The notes under the pieces are model-generated. The model worked only from the letters and a program-made list of their open reading frames with translations. It did no database searches and was not told the DNA's origin. A program made the position numbers and the translations under genes. Shown here one piece after another: positions 42,446 to 52,271 of a stretch of DNA of 64,000 nucleotides. The DNA lies in NCBI RefSeq assembly GCF_029854195.1, contig NZ_CP122960.1, forward strand, positions 998,001 to 1,062,000. The letters are read 5' to 3'. Source of the stretch: Amylibacter sp. IMCC11727 (GTDB lineage: Bacteria; Pseudomonadota; Alphaproteobacteria; Rhodobacterales; Rhodobacteraceae). The number at the start of each line of letters is the position of its first letter. Within the stretch, counting starts at the first letter, position 1.

Positions 42446-43730
42446 CGGATTCCGCGACGAACAAGTTGGCCCATGCGCGTTCTATCAAGTCGATTTCCAT
42501 CTTATGCGGGCGTCCTTCATAATCGCAAATGGATTTCATTTGCGTCACAAGGAAGGGCGCGTGATAGGCGGCATAGGTGTTGTCCACTTGGGGATAAAGC
42601 TTTGAAAACAGGTGTATAAGGACCTGTTCGTCCAGTGGCATTTTCATCGCCTTTGCCACCAGTGCATAGATTTGAATCATTTCATCGCGGCTTGGTCTGT
42701 CCACCAGAACCTTGTAATAAATTCGCCGCAACGCCGCGCCGTCAAAGATTTCGGCGGGGTGGAAGTTGGTGGAAAAGATAACCAACGTGTCAAACGGCAC
42801 GAGGAATTTTTCACCAGATTGCAGGGACAGAATGTCATCGCCGCCTTCCATTGGAACAATCCAACGGTTGATCAAGGCCTGCGGCGGTTCAGCTTGGCGG
42901 CCAAGGTCATCGACGATGAACACACCGCCCGTCGCCTTGAGCTGGAGCGGTGCTTGGTAGGTTTTTGAGTTGGCGTTGTAGTTCAGTTCCAACATAGACA
43001 ACGTCAGTTCCCCGCCCGTGATAACAGAAGGGCGTTTGCACAGCACATAACGGTTATCAAATTGCAAACCTGTGCGGCGCAAAGAGTTGGGATCTGTTGA
43101 GCTTTCTTGGCCTTCGCCATGCACAATCGGATCGTAAACCGAGATGATCTGGCCTGAATATTCCAACACTTTGGGAACAAAGATTTTGTCACCGAGCGCA
43201 TCACGAATGCCGTTTGAAATCGATGACTTCCCGTTGCCGGGAGGACCGTACATCAGAATGGATTTGCCTGAATTCACCGCTGGCCCAAGCTGCGTGAGCA
43301 GTCCATCCGGGATGATTAGGTGGCCCATGGATCCTTCGAGTGCGGATTGGGTAATGCCAACATCGGAAACGGATTGAAGTTTAACCTGCTCTTTGTAGTG
43401 ATCGAGCGGGATTGGCAACGCGCCAAAATATTCGGATTGGCCAAGTGCGTCCAAAGCGCGGGCTTTGCCAGAATCCGTTAATTGATAACGCAATTCGGTG
43501 CCTTCGCGGCCCACAACTTCGATCAGGTTTTGGCTGCGGGCAAATTCGATCAGTTCCAGCGCAATTGGGCTTGAGCAACAGAGGTTGCTTTCCACTTCGC
43601 TGGGCAAAGATACGTTTTTGCGAAACATCGTTTTGATCAAGATGTCGCGTGCAAATACGGTGTTGAGGCCTGTTGCGGCAACCGTCATTGGGATCGCCGG
43701 AAGGTGCGGGGTTCGCGCCTGCATGTTCAT
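42432..43730 (-). CDS. AAA+ ATPase, MoxR/uncharacterised type
   Basis: 432 residues. N-terminal winged-helix-like region (about 1-120, with SGKARALDALGQSEYFGALPIPL); the AAA core has Walker A YGPPGNGKSSISNG at 161-174 and Walker B GGVFIVDDLGRQAEPPQAL, followed by a sensor-like FSTNFHPAEIFDGAALRRIYYKV. The family is found near Tad/pilus and envelope genes in Rhodobacterales, but the client is unknown. It lies between the Tad cluster and the dehydrogenase, divergent from the GT-C-like gene. Confidence 0.82.
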   Translation of the reverse strand: MNMQARTPHLPAIPMTVAATGLNTVFARDILIKTMFRKNVSLPSEVESNLCCSSPIALELIEFARSQNLIEVVGREGTELRYQLTDSGKARALDALGQSEYFGALPIPLDHYKEQVKLQSVSDVGITQSALEGSMGHLIIPDGLLTQLGPAVNSGKSILMYGPPGNGKSSISNGIRDALGDKIFVPKVLEYSGQIISVYDPIVHGEGQESSTDPNSLRRTGLQFDNRYVLCKRPSVITGGELTLSMLELNYNANSKTYQAPLQLKATGGVFIVDDLGRQAEPPQALINRWIVPMEGGDDILSLQSGEKFLVPFDTLVIFSTNFHPAEIFDGAALRRIYYKVLVDRPSRDEMIQIYALVAKAMKMPLDEQVLIHLFSKLYPQVDNTYAAYHAPFLVTQMKSICDYEGRPHKMEIDLIERAWANLFVAESVVEH

Positions 43731-43855
43731 GTGTTCACCACTGCTCTTTTTTCTTTGAATATACGCATTTTACGACCCTTCCCCTAACAAAAACTGTATT
43801 AGATTTTGCGGATTTGTTCGGTTTGATTTAGCTTGTCGAAAACTAGCAACAGCAG

Positions 43856-45469
43856 GTGGCGAAAGTGCGGCAAATATTTGGCTTTTGGTATGCGCTTTTC
43901 CTTGTGGGACTTTTATTCCTGCTGTCCTTGGCGCGGATGAATGACGGTGCGCTGTTGATCCTGAGCTTTGACGGTGATGCGATCCATATGGCGCAAATTG
44001 TTTTGCGTATGGTGGAGGGGCATATCCCACACGAGGATTTCCGCACGCCCCTTGGAGTAATGGCGTTTCTGCCAATGGTTTGGTTGGTGAATGCCGGGGC
44101 AGGTGTGGGTGCGGCATTTGCTTATGCCCCCGTATTCATAGGATTTGTCCTGTTGCCTGCAATTTACTGGGTGGGGATTAGTCGTCTTTCTCCAAGTGGG
44201 GCCATTGCATTTGGGGCCGTGGTTTTGGTCAGCCTGCTTGGATTGGTGCATGGAGGTACGGACGCGACGGTGGCGGCGTCCATGTATTATAACAATTGGT
44301 GCTGGGCTGTGGCGGCGGTGATTGCGGTGATGACCTGTTTGCCAAGCACGCGCGTGGCGCGATTAGCAACGGTGTTTGAGCCGATCATCCTTGGGTGTAT
44401 GATGGGATTCTTGGTTTTGACCAAGGCCACGTTTGCGGTTTTCCTGCTGCCAGCGGTTGTTGTGGCGTTGTTGGCATCAGGGCAAATGCGGTTGGTGCTG
44501 AGCGCCGTTGGCGTAAGTGTGGTGTTCATGGGGGCGATGACCCTGCCGTTTGGGGTGATTGGATATTGGCAAGGATACATTGGTGATTTGCTGTTTGTGT
44601 CCCAATCCGCGGCGCGTGCGCAACCAGGTGACGCGATGGCGGTGATGGTGTTGCGACCTGCGCAAATTGTGGGTGTTCTGGGGTTGGTTGCCGGATTTGT
44701 TTTGCTGCGCCAAGCCCGCGACAGCATAGGGAGTTTGGTGTTCTTGCTGCTGGGCGTTGGCTGGATTTTGATTAGTCATCAAAATTGGCAAAACGATCCA
44801 CATTGGTTGATTGTCGCGGGTTTGATTTTAATCGGGTTGGCGCGCGACGTTGTGATTTACAACCGATTTGGCTGGCCTGTTCAAACTGCTTTACGCACGG
44901 TGGCGGTCGTGTTTTTTGCAGCGGGTGTGCCATTGTGGGTGACGCAGCTGCAATCGTTGATGGTGCATAACGGGTTGAATGGGGCAGGGTTTTCGGCATC
45001 GTTGTCCGATCCGCGCCACGATGATTTGCGGTTTCGCGCTGTTGCTGGTGGGCCCTATTCGGTTGCGACGCCGCATTTGGGGTTGGTGGCAGAGCCGCGA
45101 TCACCGCGTGTGTTTGAAGGTCTTGCCTTGCCAGACTGCCAGAAATCAAACGGGTTGGTGGCCGAATTGGTGCAAACGGGTGCGGCGCTTGATGGATTTT
45201 CGCAAACCCACGGGACGCAGGTTTTGTACGCGGATTGGGTGAATGCGTTGTGGTTGTTTTCAAAGACCGAGCCGCTGCAAGGGGGCGCGCCGTGGTATTA
45301 CGGGGGCACCACAGGTTTTGAAAATGCGCAGTATTTGATTGTTCCAAAATGCCCGATGGGGCAGGCGGTGCGCGATTTGATCCTAACCGCGATTGAAAAC
45401 AAGGACGGATTACAGCCCACGTTTGTGGACGAAACGCCGTTGTTTTTTCTGTATGAAATGGGGCGTTAA
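43856..45469 (+). CDS. Polytopic GT-C-like membrane glycosyltransferase (putative)
   Basis: 537 residues from GTG 43856. About ten hydrophobic segments in the first 370 residues, then a soluble tail of about 165 residues. The first external loop contains LSFDGDAIHMAQIVLRMVEG with IPHEDFRTPLG (about 36-68), which has the D-x-D plus EG-(x)-P-(x)-DF layout common to lipid-linked-sugar-dependent GT-C enzymes. No other gene of a glycan pathway is next to it, but the polyprenyl-phosphoarabinose genes lie 12 kb away across the Tad cluster. The stop overlaps the convergent tadV gene by four bases. Function inferred from topology only. Confidence 0.6.
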   Translation: MAKVRQIFGFWYALFLVGLLFLLSLARMNDGALLILSFDGDAIHMAQIVLRMVEGHIPHEDFRTPLGVMAFLPMVWLVNAGAGVGAAFAYAPVFIGFVLLPAIYWVGISRLSPSGAIAFGAVVLVSLLGLVHGGTDATVAASMYYNNWCWAVAAVIAVMTCLPSTRVARLATVFEPIILGCMMGFLVLTKATFAVFLLPAVVVALLASGQMRLVLSAVGVSVVFMGAMTLPFGVIGYWQGYIGDLLFVSQSAARAQPGDAMAVMVLRPAQIVGVLGLVAGFVLLRQARDSIGSLVFLLLGVGWILISHQNWQNDPHWLIVAGLILIGLARDVVIYNRFGWPVQTALRTVAVVFFAAGVPLWVTQLQSLMVHNGLNGAGFSASLSDPRHDDLRFRAVAGGPYSVATPHLGLVAEPRSPRVFEGLALPDCQKSNGLVAELVQTGAALDGFSQTHGTQVLYADWVNALWLFSKTEPLQGGAPWYYGGTTGFENAQYLIVPKCPMGQAVRDLILTAIENKDGLQPTFVDETPLFFLYEMGR

Positions 45470-45969
45470 CCTGCGTTTGCAGCCATCGCGAGATAGATCA
45501 GCAATGCAGATGACAGGGTGAGACCGTAGGGGAATTTCTTGGACACTTGCCACGATTTCCAACCAACAAGATGGGGCTGAAGTGGGGCGATGGCGCCAAT
45601 GCCACGGTGCAAGACCACGGTAACTAAGGCCATTGCAGCCAATAACATCAAGAATTTAGTGGCGTCCTGCATGGCGATATAAGGGGCCATCGCGCCGATG
45701 AATTTACTGTCACCGCCGCCCATGTAGCCAAAATGGTTGAGCAAAAATCCAATGACCAGCATCAGCGCCCCTTGAGCAATGCGCAATGCGTAAAGTTCCC
45801 ACGTGAAACCGCCCATGGCGATCATGCCAAGGCCCACAATGACAAAGGCGAAAAACAAACCAAGATTGGTTTTGTTATAGATTTTCATATGCCGCAAATC
45901 TGTCAGCGCTGCCCAAATGCAAAAGGGCAGAGCTGTCAGAAAGAGGATTGTGGGTGCGCTGAGGATCAT
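45466..45969 (-). CDS. tadV: Tad prepilin peptidase TadV (CpaA)
   Basis: 167 residues, five to six helices, A24 aspartic prepilin peptidase without the methylase domain. The catalytic Asp pair is visible as ALTDLRHMKIYN (D24) and YMGGGDSKF (D87). It processes Flp and pseudopilin leader peptides at the G/A junction. Last gene of the minus-strand tad series. Confidence 0.93.
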   Translation of the reverse strand: MILSAPTILFLTALPFCIWAALTDLRHMKIYNKTNLGLFFAFVIVGLGMIAMGGFTWELYALRIAQGALMLVIGFLLNHFGYMGGGDSKFIGAMAPYIAMQDATKFLMLLAAMALVTVVLHRGIGAIAPLQPHLVGWKSWQVSKKFPYGLTLSSALLIYLAMAANAG

Positions 45970-45978
45970 GGGAAATCC

Positions 45979-46836
45979 TTAGCTTTTGATGGTGCGTTGC
46001 AAGGCTTCTAAGCTGCGAACGGCCTCTTCAAAGTGGCGCGGATGTGTGTCGATGGCGTCTTGCAAAAGGCCGCGACCGATGTCCGTGTCACCTTGTTTCA
46101 CCGCGGATAGGCCCGCAGTGTACATCAGCTGTGCTTTTTCTTCTTCTGTCATTGGGACAACAGGCAAAGAGTAATTTTTCTGTGCGGCACGGGCCAAAAC
46201 GAGGTTGTTTTTCGCGGTGAACAGCTTGCGATCATAGGTGATGGCTTCGACAAAGAGTTTTTCTGCGCCTTTGTAATCGCCGCGGGCCATTTTCGAATAG
46301 CCCCAGTTGTTCATCACATTGGATGGTTTTGTCGTCAGACCAGCAGCGATTTCATAAAAGCTGTCGGCTTTCTTCCACTTTTTCTGGCTGTCCGCGATCA
46401 TCGCTTCGAGGCGATAGCGCTGGTATGTTTCAACGGTAGGGGGCACTTTGTTCAGCTGTTCGCTGGCCCCTTTCCAATCATTTGTACGGATCATGGCATC
46501 AGCCAGATCAATACGATCTTGATCGATGCTGCCCTTCATTTCCACGAGCTTTTCAAAGACAGGAACCGCCTCGGTGGCGCGTTTTGCGCGGACCAATGAT
46601 TTGCCAAGACCGCGACGGAATTCGATGCGTTTGGGTTCTTTGGTGAGGGAACTGCGGAAATATTCAACGGCCTCGTTCGGGTCCGCAACGGTTAGCATGA
46701 TGTCGTTAAGGTCGGTCGCATCAACAACATTTGTTGGATCCAGATCCTTTGCTTTGGATGCGTCGCCATTGTCTGCGCATGCGCCAAGTGCCAGCAAGCC
46801 AGCCATTGCGATTGCGCCCATAATTGGTTTGCCCAT
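45979..46836 (-). CDS. tadD: TPR lipoprotein of the Tad cluster (TadD-like)
   Basis: 285 residues. Lipobox LLALGAC with lipidated Cys at residue 20. Tetratricopeptide repeats fill the rest (AVEYFRSSLTKEPKRIEFRRGLGKSLV; NNWGYSKMARGDYKGAEKLFVEAI). TadD pilotins assist secretin assembly. A second TPR lipoprotein precedes it, so which one is the functional TadD is open. Follows the first TPR gene by 24 bases. Confidence 0.85.
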   Translation of the reverse strand: MGKPIMGAIAMAGLLALGACADNGDASKAKDLDPTNVVDATDLNDIMLTVADPNEAVEYFRSSLTKEPKRIEFRRGLGKSLVRAKRATEAVPVFEKLVEMKGSIDQDRIDLADAMIRTNDWKGASEQLNKVPPTVETYQRYRLEAMIADSQKKWKKADSFYEIAAGLTTKPSNVMNNWGYSKMARGDYKGAEKLFVEAITYDRKLFTAKNNLVLARAAQKNYSLPVVPMTEEEKAQLMYTAGLSAVKQGDTDIGRGLLQDAIDTHPRHFEEAVRSLEALQRTIKS

Positions 46837-46860
46837 GGGTCTATTCCTGTACTGCTCTCA

Positions 46861-47484
46861 TCATCCGGAGTTTGGTGTCGACAGAAGCAGATACCTGCCG
46901 TTGCCGCGCCTCACCAACTCGAATTTGTTGTTTTCATTAGGGTCTTTATACCCTTCTTTCTCTACAATAGCGATTGTTTTGGTCAAATTCTGCTTAATTT
47001 CATCAGAATTGCCATTATCCAGCCCATATGCGAGCTGAAAGACACGCTTTGCCTCGTGGTAGTTGCCTTCATTCTGCAAAAGCACGCCTAGATTGTTCCA
47101 TGCGGGTACAAATTCGGGGTCTTTTTTAACGGCAATTTGCAACAGTTCTTTGGCGTGGGCCAAACGACCGAGCCGCAAGTTGGCGGAGCCAAGTGCGCTC
47201 AGCACATCGGCATTTAGGCCCAATTCGGCCGCAGCGCGGGTATACGCCTTGAGCGCCAATTCGTATTCGCCCGCCGCCATGAGGCGGTGGCCAACGATCA
47301 ATCCGTCGACGGACTCCACACTGGCGTCCAAGCCAACGGGAGCGTCAACGATTGTGGTCGTGTCCGTGTTTGATCGTGTTGTCTGGCCTGCGCGTTCGCC
47401 ACAGGCTGTGATTGTGCCAAGGAGCAAAACCGCAAGCGCGGTCTTGGTTTTATTTGCCTTGAACCATGTGAATGTAGATATCAA
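46861..47484 (-). CDS. TPR lipoprotein of the Tad cluster (second)
   Basis: 207 residues; lipobox LGTITAC with lipidated Cys at residue 28. TPRs in the mature part: GHRLMAAGEYELALKAYTRAAAELG, SANLRLGRLAHAKELLQIAVKKDP and PAWNNLGVLLQNEGNYHEAKRVFQL. Its start overlaps tadC by 35 bases, and no later start keeps the lipobox. Paired with the other TadD-like protein; one may aid secretin outer-membrane insertion. Confidence 0.85.
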   Translation of the reverse strand: MISTFTWFKANKTKTALAVLLLGTITACGERAGQTTRSNTDTTTIVDAPVGLDASVESVDGLIVGHRLMAAGEYELALKAYTRAAAELGLNADVLSALGSANLRLGRLAHAKELLQIAVKKDPEFVPAWNNLGVLLQNEGNYHEAKRVFQLAYGLDNGNSDEIKQNLTKTIAIVEKEGYKDPNENNKFELVRRGNGRYLLLSTPNSG

Positions 47485-48433
47485 AGACCGCAGGTCCCAC
47501 CATAATGACTAGAAGAGGAGGCACGGTGAACATCATTGTACACAGTGTCATTTTTGTGGGCAGCTTGTTTGCTTTTTCTTCGGCACGGGTCACGCGTTTG
47601 TCGCGCATTTCACCAGCGTAAACGCGCAGCGCTTCGCCAAGGGACGTACCAAAAGTTGCAGACTGGATCATAACCGTAACAAAAGCAGAAATGTCTTGGC
47701 AATCACAGCGTTCGGCCATGTCCCGCAGGACTTCTGGCCGATCTTTACCAGCGCGCATCTCGTTGGAGACGATGGTAAATTCTTCGGAGAGTGCAGGGGC
47801 ACTCGGTTGGATTTCTTTGGCAACGCGTTGCACCGCCTGGTCAAGGGATTGGCCAGCTTCGATACATACGAGCATCAGGTCAAGCGCATCTGGAAAACCG
47901 TTGAGGATTTCCTCTTGGCGCGTGCCACGGCGTTTTTCGACCCAATAGATGGGCGTGTAATACCCTGCAAAACCTGGGCCGAGCGTTTGGATGGCCAACC
48001 ATTTGATGTCGGACGTGCCGCCAGACAAAACAAATGTGTAAAGCGCGCCAATCAAAAGCCCCGCAATCCCAAGCACCAATTGCAACGCGTGGAAGGTACG
48101 AACAGCATCTTTGGTGCGATACCCTGCTTGGATCAATTTCATGCGGCGATCAGAGTATTCCTGCTGATCTTGGGGTTCGAGGTAGGCCGCAAATTTATCA
48201 AGGTTCGGCCCTTTTTTCTGCTCGCGCAGTTCCATTTTGGGCTGACCAGCGGCACGGGATACAGGCCCTTTTGAGACGGCGGAACCAGCAAGACGATCAA
48301 AGGGATCTTCTTTTTTGGCCAAAAAGATTGGCAGGGTCATGACGATAAAGAACACGCCCAAGACACCCATGGCGATCAGCGGGCCAGCAGGGCCCATCAG
48401 GTCGGTCAGATATGTGTTGATGTTGCTGATCAT
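47450..48433 (-). CDS. tadC: Tad pilus inner-membrane platform protein TadC
   Basis: 327 residues, GspF/T2SSF domain (about 150-290) with helices near both ends: PLIAMGVLGVFFIVM near the N-terminus, VLGIAGLLIGALYTFV and the terminal TMMFTVPPLLVIMVGPAVFDIYI. Conserved ALDLMLVCIEAGQSLDQAVQRVA and SATFGTSLGEALRVYAGEMRDKR. Forms the platform with TadB. Confidence 0.95.
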   Translation of the reverse strand: MISNINTYLTDLMGPAGPLIAMGVLGVFFIVMTLPIFLAKKEDPFDRLAGSAVSKGPVSRAAGQPKMELREQKKGPNLDKFAAYLEPQDQQEYSDRRMKLIQAGYRTKDAVRTFHALQLVLGIAGLLIGALYTFVLSGGTSDIKWLAIQTLGPGFAGYYTPIYWVEKRRGTRQEEILNGFPDALDLMLVCIEAGQSLDQAVQRVAKEIQPSAPALSEEFTIVSNEMRAGKDRPEVLRDMAERCDCQDISAFVTVMIQSATFGTSLGEALRVYAGEMRDKRVTRAEEKANKLPTKMTLCTMMFTVPPLLVIMVGPAVFDIYIHMVQGK

Positions 48434-48443
48434 TTATCTGCTC

Positions 48444-49406
48444 CTACACCTTGATGTTAACCATGGCGCGCATGACAAAGAAGTTCACGGCAAGCATGGA
48501 GAACACGGCGATGGCGGCTGGCATATAGTATTCTGTTGGCTTAACCGCATCGTAGTAAGTTGGGTTTGTGATCTGCACCATGGCCAGCGCACCAAGGGGG
48601 AACGCGGACAGGAACATGCCAGACCATTTTGCCTCGGCCGTGATGGCGCCCACGCGGCGGAACAGTTTGAAACGGGCGCGGATAACTTTGGACAGACCGT
48701 CCAAAACTTCGGCCAAGTTACCACCTGCTTTGGCTTGGATCGCCACGGCAACCGTCAGAAAGCGCAAATCAGGGACATCAATGCGTTCTGCCATATTATG
48801 CAAGGCAGAGGCCACATCCGCACCATAGGCGGTTTCATCCACGATCATGCCAAATTCAGACCCGATTGGATCAGGCATTTCTTCGGATACGATGTTGATT
48901 GCATTGGCAAAAGGGTGACCAACGCGCAAGGACCGCACGATCAGGTCCACGGCGTCTGGCAGTTGTTCTTCGAACAGGGCCATGCGTTTTTTCGCTTTGC
49001 CGTTCAGCCAGAAATACACACCACCACCGCCGATGAGAATGGCCAGAATGACGCGCAAAACCAAACCCGTTGTGGTAAAATAGGTCAGGCCGCCAAATGC
49101 AATCGCAGCCACAAGGATCATCACGCCAAACAACATGGTTGGGGAAAAGGCGATGTTTGCCTGCTGGGCCTTATGGCTCAGGATCGACATAATCGGCAAT
49201 TTCAACCCGCTGAGGTGTTGATCGCGTTCTTTGCGCAGAGCTTCGAAGACTTCTTCTTGGGCTTTGCCCTGTTCCATAAGCGCCAAACGGCGGTTTACGC
49301 GGCTGTTCAGCTTAATGGATTTGCCGAACATAACCAAATAGATGCCTTCGACGATCAGAACGACGCCGACAAACAAAAGACCGAAGATAATTGCCTGAGT
49401 TCCCAT
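48444..49406 (-). CDS. tadB: Tad pilus inner-membrane platform protein TadB
   Basis: 320 residues, GspF/T2SSF domain with LPDAVDLIVRSLRVGHPFANAI (about 152-173) and KAGGNLAEVLDGLSKVIR. Four hydrophobic segments, two near the N-terminus (GTQAIIFGLLFVGVVLIVEG) and two at the end. Located 10 bases before tadC. Partners TadC and the TadA ATPase. Confidence 0.95.
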   Translation of the reverse strand: MGTQAIIFGLLFVGVVLIVEGIYLVMFGKSIKLNSRVNRRLALMEQGKAQEEVFEALRKERDQHLSGLKLPIMSILSHKAQQANIAFSPTMLFGVMILVAAIAFGGLTYFTTTGLVLRVILAILIGGGGVYFWLNGKAKKRMALFEEQLPDAVDLIVRSLRVGHPFANAINIVSEEMPDPIGSEFGMIVDETAYGADVASALHNMAERIDVPDLRFLTVAVAIQAKAGGNLAEVLDGLSKVIRARFKLFRRVGAITAEAKWSGMFLSAFPLGALAMVQITNPTYYDAVKPTEYYMPAAIAVFSMLAVNFFVMRAMVNIKV

Positions 49407-49418
49407 GATGATGGTTCC

Positions 49419-50879
49419 TTACTGCGCTGCTTCGCGTCGTTGAGAGTAAATGCTGGCGGGCAATTCATAGCCCCACTGTGCAAATCGTTCGGAGTAGAGC
49501 GAACGAAGACCTGTTGGTTGGAATTCGCCTTTGATTTTGCCGTCTTTGGCGGTGCCTTCGATTTCGTATTTGAAGATTTCCTGCAAAGAAATCACATCGC
49601 CTTCCATGCCTGCCACCTCTGTGATGGAGGTCATGCGGCGTGAACCGTCTTGCAAACGTTTGGCCTGCACGATCAAGTTCACCGCGGATGCGATTTGCGA
49701 ACGCATGGCGCGCAGTGGCATTTCAACCCCTGTCATCGCGATCATGTTTTCCAAACGTGCCACTGCATCGCGGGCTGAGTTGGCGTGAATTGTGGTCATA
49801 GAACCATCGTGGCCTGTGTTCATGGCCTGAAGCATGTCGATCACTTCGTCGCCACGGGTTTCCCCCACGATGATGCGGTCAGGGCGCATCCGCAGAGCGT
49901 TTTTCAAACAATCGCGGGCATCAACGCCGCCTTTGCCTTCTACGTTTGGCGGGCGTGTTTCCATCCGCGCCAGGTGTTCCTGTTGCAGCTGCAATTCGGC
50001 AGTGTCTTCGATGGTGGCAACACGTTCGTCGTTGGCAATGAAAGAGGACAGCGCGTTGAGCGTGGTCGTTTTACCAGACCCTGTACCGCCAGACACGATG
50101 ATGTTCAGACGACAGGCCACCGCAGCCTGCAAATAGGCGGCCATTTCATCGGTGAAGGCACCGAATTTCACCAAATCATCAATGCCAAGCTTGTCTTTCT
50201 TAAATTTCCGAATGGAAACAAGGGCGCCGTCAATGGCGATGGGCGGAACCATGGCGTTGAAACGGGAGCCATCAAGCAAACGCGCATCCACGTAAGGGTT
50301 TGATTCATCTACACGACGACCCACGGCGGAAACGATTTTGTCGATCACGCGTAGTAGGTGTTTATCATCACGGAACACAACCTTTGATAGGCTGAGCTTG
50401 CCGCCTTTTTCGATGAAGATCTGTTTTGGGCCGTTGATCAAGATATCGGCGATATCTTCGTCTTTCAGAAGCGGTTCAAGCGGGCCAAGACCCGTCACTT
50501 CGTCATACATTTCTGCGTTGAGGTTAACGCGTTCTTCTTTGGTGAGGACCATGCCCATTTCTTGCAGGCCATCGGCGCAAATGGCCGCGATTTCGCGGCG
50601 CAAATCCTGTTCTGATGCGGTTTCAATGGCGCCAAGGTTCAGGTTTTCAAGCAAACGGGTGTGCATATCCAAGCGGATATCCATCAGTTTTTGCGCCCGA
50701 CGTTGTTCGCGCGATACTGGCTCTGCCTTAGCTGGAACAACCTTTTGTGGGGCTTTGGCCTCGCGCTTTGGGGCGGCTTTGGGCGCGGCGGATGGTGCGA
50801 CATCCGCTTGGTTCAATTCCAAAGGTGGCTCTGAAGGAGCGGCCGGTTTGGAAGATGGTTTTTGATAGCGTTTGAACAT
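49419..50879 (-). CDS. tadA: Tad pilus assembly ATPase TadA (CpaF)
   Basis: 486 residues. An N-terminal Pro/Lys/Ala-rich region (about 1-60) is followed by the secretion ATPase: GRRVDESNPYVDARLLDGSRFN, Walker A IIVSGGTGSGKTTTLNAL (about 263-280), the Asp box with IEDTAELQL, Walker B RPDRIIVGETRGDEVIDMLQAMNTGH and TIHANSARDA. Powers Flp pilus extension and probably retraction. Confidence 0.97.
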   Translation of the reverse strand: MFKRYQKPSSKPAAPSEPPLELNQADVAPSAAPKAAPKREAKAPQKVVPAKAEPVSREQRRAQKLMDIRLDMHTRLLENLNLGAIETASEQDLRREIAAICADGLQEMGMVLTKEERVNLNAEMYDEVTGLGPLEPLLKDEDIADILINGPKQIFIEKGGKLSLSKVVFRDDKHLLRVIDKIVSAVGRRVDESNPYVDARLLDGSRFNAMVPPIAIDGALVSIRKFKKDKLGIDDLVKFGAFTDEMAAYLQAAVACRLNIIVSGGTGSGKTTTLNALSSFIANDERVATIEDTAELQLQQEHLARMETRPPNVEGKGGVDARDCLKNALRMRPDRIIVGETRGDEVIDMLQAMNTGHDGSMTTIHANSARDAVARLENMIAMTGVEMPLRAMRSQIASAVNLIVQAKRLQDGSRRMTSITEVAGMEGDVISLQEIFKYEIEGTAKDGKIKGEFQPTGLRSLYSERFAQWGYELPASIYSQRREAAQ

Positions 50880-50890
50880 GATGTACCCCG

Positions 50891-52120
50891 TTATTCTGCA
50901 GTGTCTTGCACAAGGTCGGATATTGTATTGGCGATCTTTAGAATCTCTTTACGCAGTGGATTTTTTGCTGCGAGTTCGGCCAAAGGAACGCCTTCGTCAC
51001 CTGAATTTGCGACAGGTTTGCCGCCATCTGGCAGCTGATAGCGGAACTCAATCTCGAGGCTTTCGGCCATGCGTTTCACGCGGGTTTTGCCAGACATATC
51101 GGTGAATTTGGGCGCCCGATTGAGGGCGAATTGTACCTTTTCGTAAGGCAAGTCTTCGGCCTTGAGCGTGCGAACAAAACGCAAGCAGTTCTGGGCACTG
51201 CGCATATCCAATTCGAGGAAGGCAAAGTACAAATGCGCGGCTTCTAATACCACCTCTGACCAGCTGACCAAAGCAGTGGGAACATCAATGATAACAAAGT
51301 CATAGCTGGATTTTGCTTGTTCGATGATGTTTTCGATCCCATCGGGTTCAACAAACTCCAGCGGCAAAGCGTCATTGGGGGCTGACAGCACATCCAGACG
51401 ATCGCGGTAAGACGCCATGGCCTGTTTCAGACCATCCGCATCAGCGGCAGCCGCGTCTGACAATAATTCGAACACCGCTTCGGTGCGTGGAACATCCAGA
51501 AAGGTTGAAACAGCGCCATATTGGAAATCAAAATCCAAAATACAAACTTTTTTACCTTCTTTTTCACCAATTTTCTGCAGCTCCCACGCCAGGTTAGCCG
51601 CGAATGTGGTTGTACCAACGCCACCCGCAAGGCCGTAGACGGGCAAAACGATCCCGCTGCGGGATGTGTCTGCTTGGGCTGTTGGCGCAGCAGGGGGAGC
51701 GGCCACAGGCTCTGGCACTTTGGAAATGCGTTCGATTGCATCGTGAAGTGCGCCCTCGGGAAGTGGGTAAGGGGCAAAGTCATCGGACCCCATGCGCATC
51801 AGTTGATGCAGCGCGACGGTGTCGAGTTCGTGCGGGATCAAAACGACTTTGATGTTTTGTTCTTGGGCGGTGCGGATCACGTTCGCAACAGGTGTAAGAT
51901 CCTGTTCGTCCTGCTTATCAACGGCAACCGTGATGAATTTCAAGCCCGCGCCAATATCAGAGGTCAAGGCAGAGGCGGCGGCATCAAAGGTAAGGGCACC
52001 CCAGTTTTCACCAAACTCGGTTTCCATGTCTTCGATTAAAAGGTCAAAAGCTTCGATATCGCGTGCTACGGCGCATGCAATGATTTGGCCTGATTCCTCG
52101 TGTTCTGTCTCGGTACTCAT
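50891..52120 (-). CDS. tadZ: Tad pilus localisation ATPase TadZ (CpaE)
   Basis: 409 residues. N-terminal receiver-like domain (about 10-135), then a MinD/ParA-type ATPase with LPVYGLAGGVGTTTFAANLAWEL as a deviant Walker A (no KGG start), KVCILDFDFQYGAVSTFLDV, DFVIIDVPTALVSW. Places the Tad machinery at the cell pole. Sits 11 bases before tadA. Confidence 0.92.
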   Translation of the reverse strand: MSTETEHEESGQIIACAVARDIEAFDLLIEDMETEFGENWGALTFDAAASALTSDIGAGLKFITVAVDKQDEQDLTPVANVIRTAQEQNIKVVLIPHELDTVALHQLMRMGSDDFAPYPLPEGALHDAIERISKVPEPVAAPPAAPTAQADTSRSGIVLPVYGLAGGVGTTTFAANLAWELQKIGEKEGKKVCILDFDFQYGAVSTFLDVPRTEAVFELLSDAAAADADGLKQAMASYRDRLDVLSAPNDALPLEFVEPDGIENIIEQAKSSYDFVIIDVPTALVSWSEVVLEAAHLYFAFLELDMRSAQNCLRFVRTLKAEDLPYEKVQFALNRAPKFTDMSGKTRVKRMAESLEIEFRYQLPDGGKPVANSGDEGVPLAELAAKNPLRKEILKIANTISDLVQDTAE

Positions 52121-52271
52121 ACCTATAGTCCACCCAGATGCGGTATTTTCCGCTTTGTTTATTTGTGCCTAAGCACCTGCTCGTTTTCAGGAATGGCTTA
52201 GGAATGTGTTATTTTTAGGGTGATTACGGGCAATTTTTTGGATCAATTGCCCGCATCATTGTCACAGATTG

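Noticed and set aside
47450..47484. 35-base overlap of the TPR lipoprotein and tadC as an assembly error
   Set aside because: Both frames carry conserved ends (lipobox start; TadC terminal helix), so the overlap is accepted.
48315..49643. 442-codon plus-strand frame opposite tadB and tadC
   Set aside because: Composition is His/Gln/Phe-rich without domains; TadB and TadC are clear on the minus strand.
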